This document shows positions 60,261 through 64,000 of a DNA stretch of 64,000 nucleotides, piece after piece (position 1 is the first letter of the stretch; every line of letters begins with the position of its first letter). Below the pieces are notes generated by a model, which was not told where the DNA came from, searched no databases, and saw only the letters and a list, made by a program, of their open reading frames with translations. Made by a program: the position numbers and the translations under genes. The DNA comes from an uncultured Verrucomicrobia subdivision 3 bacterium. GTDB taxonomy: Bacteria; Verrucomicrobiota; Verrucomicrobiia; Limisphaerales; UBA11358. The stretch covers positions 1-64,000 of the forward strand of contig CAIOIC010000136.1 in the NCBI GenBank assembly GCA_903858275.1, written 5' to 3'.

Positions 60261-61877
60261 TCAGGGCTTTTTTGCGGCGAGCTTTGCTTCCAGCGATTTA
60301 AGCTTGGCGGCGATGGAGTCTTTTCCCGGATAATCAGGTTTCTCGGCGAGCAGTGCGTAGTAATTTTCCATAGCTTCGGCATCGCGCTGTTGTGAAAGCA
60401 GTTTTTCGCCGAGCGCCAGCCGGAGGCGAATGCGTTGTTGCGGTGACGGGTGAAGCTTTAATGCCGTCTGCCAGGCGTTGATGGCGGAACCCGGCTTGCC
60501 GAGCGTGGCATAAAGCTGGCCGAGCTTTTCGGTGAGCACGGCGCTGCGCTCCGTTTCGGGGATGCTCTGGAGGAACTGGGCCAGTTGCGGTTCGCGCAGG
60601 CCGCGGGCGAGATCGAGGCAGATGAGCCGGTCAAACGACCATTCGATGAGCGGATTTTTGGTGCGCGCCAGTTGCGCGTGAAGTTCCGGCAGGGATTTTT
60701 TCAGAAAGGGCTGATACAGCGGGTCGCCGATGACGGTGTTTTGCCAGGACAACGCCATTTGCGACGCCCACGCGGCTTCGCCGAACGTGAAGCCGTTGCC
60801 CAGCGCCTGCAAAAAGAAGGCGATGTTCGGCGTGAACTGAAGATAGGGTTCGTAAACGCAGCCCATCGTGCAGGTCGCGCCCTTGGCCAGCAGCGGCCCG
60901 CACCAGTAGCAGTTGGTGCTGCGCAAAGTGTCGGCGCTGAACGAATGCAGGTGATACGCAAATGCGCCGGGCATGAATTCCACCTGCGGCTGCGCAAACG
61001 GCCCGTCCGCATTGCCGTCATACCAGCCGGCGTAAATGGCGATGTGGCTCATCGCAAACGAAGCTGGCAGCGTTGCCACGTTGGTGTCGGTTTCAACTTC
61101 AAAGCCGAGTTGACGGGAAATTTCCGCTCCGCCAAGGAGCCATTCATCGCCCAAAAAATAATTGGTGTTCGTTTTACTCAACCCGCGCGCATCAAAATAA
61201 GCGCGACCCCACAAGCCATCCCGCTCGGCGGCCAGCGCTTTGTCCACCAGCCTCATGGCGATGTCCGCCGTCGGCCCGTCCAGGCGAGAGACGAGCAGAA
61301 TGCCGTTGGTGGGATTCATCAAAGCGTGGTTGGTGACAGCGTAAAACCGGTTGGGCAGCGGTCCAGTCAGCGGCACTTTCATCTTGATGAGCGGCAGCCA
61401 TGCTAGTTCGGAGTCCACGGCCGCTTCGTTGTGATGAAATTCTTTGCGGGTGTTGGCGTTGGTCGTTTCATCTACTGTGGAGGACGGAGCAATTTTCAGC
61501 GGCACGCCATAGCACAAAACTGCGTAGCGGATTTTTGATTCGATCACGCGATGTTCCACCTGCGACGGACCGCCATTGGTGGCCGGAGGGAAAGTCATGT
61601 TGCCAAACTTCCACAATTTGGCCGCTGTGAGTTTTTCGGCCAGCGGCTTTTGCAGCAAATCCGTGAAGTCCTGGCGGGTCATCACCTCGTTGGTGGTCAG
61701 CGCAAAACCGAAAATCCGACTGGCCGGCACCGCGCGCGCGGCGGCGTAATGCTCGGCAACGGCTTTCGATTCCGGCAGCTTGGAATTGTAAACCACCACG
61801 ACTTCCTCGCCGCCGGCGTAAAGCAACAGCGGCAGGAGCCAGACAAACAAATTTCCCCAAAGGATGATTATTTTCAT
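60261..61877 (-). CDS. TIGR03790-type exported protein with C-terminal TPR-like helices
   Basis: 538 residues with a signal peptide (1-22, ending LLYAGG). The first 385 residues match the TIGR03790 pattern: VVVYNSKLPESKAVAEHYAA, IRYAVLCYGVPLKI, LLVSRLDGPTADIAMRLVDKA and GATCTMGCVYEPYLQFTPN. That family has no known function and is common in Verrucomicrobia and other environmental bacteria. The last 130 residues form helical repeats like TPR (LGKPGSAINAWQTALKLHPS, QRDAEAMENYYALLAEKPDY). It lies one base from the end of the MBL-fold gene and four bases before tatD. An envelope role is inferred only from the signal peptide. Confidence 0.82.
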   Translation of the reverse strand: MKIIILWGNLFVWLLPLLLYAGGEEVVVVYNSKLPESKAVAEHYAAARAVPASRIFGFALTTNEVMTRQDFTDLLQKPLAEKLTAAKLWKFGNMTFPPATNGGPSQVEHRVIESKIRYAVLCYGVPLKIAPSSTVDETTNANTRKEFHHNEAAVDSELAWLPLIKMKVPLTGPLPNRFYAVTNHALMNPTNGILLVSRLDGPTADIAMRLVDKALAAERDGLWGRAYFDARGLSKTNTNYFLGDEWLLGGAEISRQLGFEVETDTNVATLPASFAMSHIAIYAGWYDGNADGPFAQPQVEFMPGAFAYHLHSFSADTLRSTNCYWCGPLLAKGATCTMGCVYEPYLQFTPNIAFFLQALGNGFTFGEAAWASQMALSWQNTVIGDPLYQPFLKKSLPELHAQLARTKNPLIEWSFDRLICLDLARGLREPQLAQFLQSIPETERSAVLTEKLGQLYATLGKPGSAINAWQTALKLHPSPQQRIRLRLALGEKLLSQQRDAEAMENYYALLAEKPDYPGKDSIAAKLKSLEAKLAAKKP

Positions 61878-61878
61878 G

Positions 61879-62667
61879 TCACGGGTTGGTCGTTACCTTC
61901 AGTCCGTCCCACGCCAGCGTCACTCCCGGCGGTAGTTCCGCCTGCGACTTGTCGTGGTCGTAATCGTGTGTCAGGTGGGTGAAGCATGTCCGTCCGGCGC
62001 CGATGCGTCGCGCCGCAGTCAGCGCCTCGTCGAGGCACATGTGCGTTGGATGTGGTTTGTGGCGCAGCGCATCCAGCACGGCGATTTCCACGCCGCGGAT
62101 TTTTTCCATGGTGTCGTCGGGGATTTCTTTGCAGTCGCTCAAATAGGCGAGGCGCTTGATGCCGTTTTGCTCAAAGAGAAAGCCAGTGGCCGTCATTCGT
62201 CCGTGTGGCAAATCGAACGGCGTGATTTTCAAGTCGCCGATTTCAAACGATCCCGTGATGATCCGTTCTTCCGGCATGAAATAGCCTTTCGGCCACGGGC
62301 CTTGGTGAAACGCATAAACGAATACGCGCCGCAGATGAACCATCGTTTCCTCGGTCGCGTAAATCGGCAATGTTTTGCCGCCGCGCAGGTCGCAGAAGCG
62401 CCGGCAATCATCCATGCCGAGAATGTGGTCGGCATGCGCATGGGTAACCAGCACGGCGTCGAGGTGGTTTATTTTTTCCCGTAAACATTGGAGTCGAAAT
62501 TCTGGCGGGGTGTCCACTACGAGCTTCACTTCGTCCGTGGCGATGTAGATGGCTGGGCGCGTGCGCCAATTCTTGGGGTTGGCCAGATATTCCGGCGGAT
62601 AATCGACGCCGATTAGCGGCACGCCCTGCGATGTGCCGCTGCCGAGAAAGGTGAATTCAAACGCCAT
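61879..62667 (-). CDS. MBL-fold metallo-hydrolase, PhnP-like phosphodiesterase
   Basis: 262 residues. The start [16 protein letters not shown] and the zinc motif [13 protein letters not shown] (about 75-87) are those of the PhnP branch of the metallo-beta-lactamase fold, near RNase Z. Later ligands are in FDLPHGRMT and LSDCKEI. PhnP cleaves cyclic ribose phosphates formed during phosphonate breakdown. No phn genes are present, so another cyclic phosphodiester or a nucleotide is possible. It heads the four-gene minus-strand operon. It is divergent from recN, with only 42 bases between the starts. Confidence 0.88.
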   Translation of the reverse strand: MAFEFTFLGSGTSQGVPLIGVDYPPEYLANPKNWRTRPAIYIATDEVKLVVDTPPEFRLQCLREKINHLDAVLVTHAHADHILGMDDCRRFCDLRGGKTLPIYATEETMVHLRRVFVYAFHQGPWPKGYFMPEERIITGSFEIGDLKITPFDLPHGRMTATGFLFEQNGIKRLAYLSDCKEIPDDTMEKIRGVEIAVLDALRHKPHPTHMCLDEALTAARRIGAGRTCFTHLTHDYDHDKSQAELPPGVTLAWDGLKVTTNP

Positions 62668-62709
62668 GTGTGTTTTTTTCTTTTACCGAGCGCCGCGAAC
62701 CGCTCAAAT

Positions 62710-64000
62710 ATGCCGACGAATGTAGCCATGTTGACGACGCTGCGCATTAAAAACCTTGCACTCGTGAGCGACCTGACGCTGGAACTCCAGCCTGGGTGCA
62801 ACGCCATCACTGGCGAAACCGGCGCGGGCAAATCCATCATTCTTGGCGCGCTGAATCTTGTCCTTGGTGAACGCGCGGACCGCACCCTGATCCGCAGCGG
62901 CGAGGAAAGCTGCTCGGTCGAGGCGGTGTTTGACGTAAGGAAGCTTCGGACGCCGCTGAAAAGTTTTCTGGAAGAGAACGGCTTGGAGCCATGCGAGGAT
63001 AGCCAGCTTGTCCTCAAGCGCACTTTCACCAGCGCCGGAACCAATCGCCAGTTTATCAACGGTTCGCCCACGACCCTCGCCACGCTCGCCGCGCTCGGCG
63101 AATCGCTGGTGGATATGCACGGCCCACATGATCATCAGTCGCTGCTGCATCCGGCGAAGCAGCTTTTGATTTTGGATGCGTTCGGAAAACTGGAAAGCCA
63201 GCGCGAAGCCTTTGCCGAGCTCGTCCGCCGCCGCGCCGAGCTTCTGGCAGAAAAGTCCGCGCTCATCGTGGACGAAAAAACCTACGCGCAGCAGCTTGAT
63301 TTGCTCCGCTTTCAGGTGCAGGAGATTTCTGCGGCTCGCCTGAAGGAAGGCGAGGATGCCGAAGTGGAAGTTGAATTTCATCGCGCCAGCAACGCGGCAA
63401 AGCTGCTCCAACTGAGTCAGACCGCGCTCGAAGCCTTGAGCGAGAGCGAGAGTTCGCTGCTCACGCAATCCGGCGTGGTCGGGCGCGTGCTCACGGAACT
63501 TCAGCGAGTGGATGCCGGGGCCGCGAGCCTGGTCGAGACGCATGCGCAGGTCAGTGAATCATTGCGTGAGTTGCAGTCCGCCGTTTCGCATTACGCCGAC
63601 AAGGTGGACGTGGATCCGGCTCGGCTGGCGGAACTGGAGGAGCGGCTGAATCTGCTGAACACGCTCAAGCGCAAATACGGCGCGACCATCGCGGAAGTCA
63701 TCGCCTTCGGTGACGAGGTGAAGCGTAAATTACAATCACTTGAAAGCCGCGACGCGGAACTTGCCCGGCTGAATGCGGCATTGGAAAAGCTTGATGCCGA
63801 GCTATTGGTAACCGGTAAAAAACTTTCCGCGGCGCGCAGGAAAATCATTCCGCAATTGGCCAAAGCGGTGGGCAAACAGCTTGATGATTTGGGTTTCAAG
63901 CAGAGCAAGTATGATGTGGCAATCAGTAGTGCTGTCGAATTGTCAGCTTCGGGTATGGATGTGATCGAATTCCAGTTCGCCCCCAACCTCGGCGAGCCGG
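62710..64000 (+). CDS. recN: DNA repair protein RecN (N-terminal part; runs off the window)
   Basis: The reading frame opens at an ATG at 62710 and continues to the window end, giving 430 residues; a second ATG at 62728 (MLTTLRIKNLALVSDL) fits the usual RecN N-terminus better. The Walker A motif GETGAGKSIILGALNLVLG lies near the start, followed by the Q-loop-like QFINGSPTTLATLAALGESL and DMHGPHDHQSLL. A long coiled coil follows (about 150-400). RecN is an SMC-like ATPase acting on DNA double-strand ends. The C-terminal ATPase half lies beyond the window. Confidence 0.93.
   Translation, partial: MPTNVAMLTTLRIKNLALVSDLTLELQPGCNAITGETGAGKSIILGALNLVLGERADRTLIRSGEESCSVEAVFDVRKLRTPLKSFLEENGLEPCEDSQLVLKRTFTSAGTNRQFINGSPTTLATLAALGESLVDMHGPHDHQSLLHPAKQLLILDAFGKLESQREAFAELVRRRAELLAEKSALIVDEKTYAQQLDLLRFQVQEISAARLKEGEDAEVEVEFHRASNAAKLLQLSQTALEALSESESSLLTQSGVVGRVLTELQRVDAGAASLVETHAQVSESLRELQSAVSHYADKVDVDPARLAELEERLNLLNTLKRKYGATIAEVIAFGDEVKRKLQSLESRDAELARLNAALEKLDAELLVTGKKLSAARRKIIPQLAKAVGKQLDDLGFKQSKYDVAISSAVELSASGMDVIEFQFAPNLGEP

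Noticed and set aside
1-64000. CRISPR arrays, tRNA or rRNA genes, prophage or insertion-sequence genes.
   Set aside because: No regularly spaced direct repeats, no cloverleaf-like sequences that I could recognise by eye, and no transposase, integrase or phage structural protein. A tRNA scan was not possible, so a missed tRNA cannot be fully excluded.

Overview
The window is 64 kb of moderately GC-rich bacterial DNA that looks like a free-living Verrucomicrobiota chromosome, probably of the Limisphaerales/Pedosphaera type. This placement is inference. It rests on the gene content (many exported glycoside hydrolases, four exported FAD-dependent oxidoreductases of one family, a TIGR03790-type protein, exported ADP-ribosylglycohydrolase-like proteins), on start codons that mostly lack a Shine-Dalgarno sequence, and on a large intergenic hairpin. 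I see no rRNA, tRNA, CRISPR array, insertion sequence or phage gene, and no gene-free stretch over 300 bases.

Region 1 (1-6020) holds the end of a MacB/FtsX-type ABC permease and its HlyD-type adaptor. A patchwork of duplicated pieces follows: a truncated PhzF copy, a GNAT gene, an intact PhzF gene, a double-GNAT fusion and a sulfatase. Four short related sequences sit at the junctions. Region 2 (6021-28444) is a run of exported carbohydrate-active enzymes on the + strand: two alpha/alpha-toroid proteins, GH106, a Tat-exported FAD oxidoreductase, GH97, GH3, an SGNH esterase-like protein, GH38-like, GH172 and GH36. It ends with a LacI-family regulator that has a likely promoter and operator in front of it. 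The set fits stepwise removal of rhamnose, galactose, glucose, arabinose and mannose residues from branched plant or microbial glycans. No SusC/SusD or TonB gene is present.

Region 3 (28452-40039) starts with a three-part fusion (FAD oxidoreductase, S-layer-like repeats, beta-propeller) and a GH127 beta-L-arabinofuranosidase. Then comes a compact ribose-scavenging set: two exported ADP-ribosylglycohydrolase-like proteins, a ureide-permease/GRP-type transporter, an exported nucleoside hydrolase and ribokinase. It resembles in content the rus loci of Bacteroides. A decayed ribokinase tail lies just behind it. Region 4 (40115-51450) has a CstA-type transporter, two more FAD oxidoreductases, a GH10 xylanase, a GH105-like hydrolase fused to an unrecognised C-terminal domain, and an NHL-repeat protein.

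Region 5 (51520-64000) is mostly housekeeping: pyruvate dehydrogenase E2 and E3, GlnRS, a GNAT, CutA, an AT-rich small membrane protein, RsmI, a very tight minus-strand operon (MBL-fold phosphodiesterase, TIGR03790-type protein, TatD, alpha/beta hydrolase), and the 5' part of recN. Together the window shows exported depolymerisation of plant-type polysaccharide and nucleotide sugars feeding into central metabolism.
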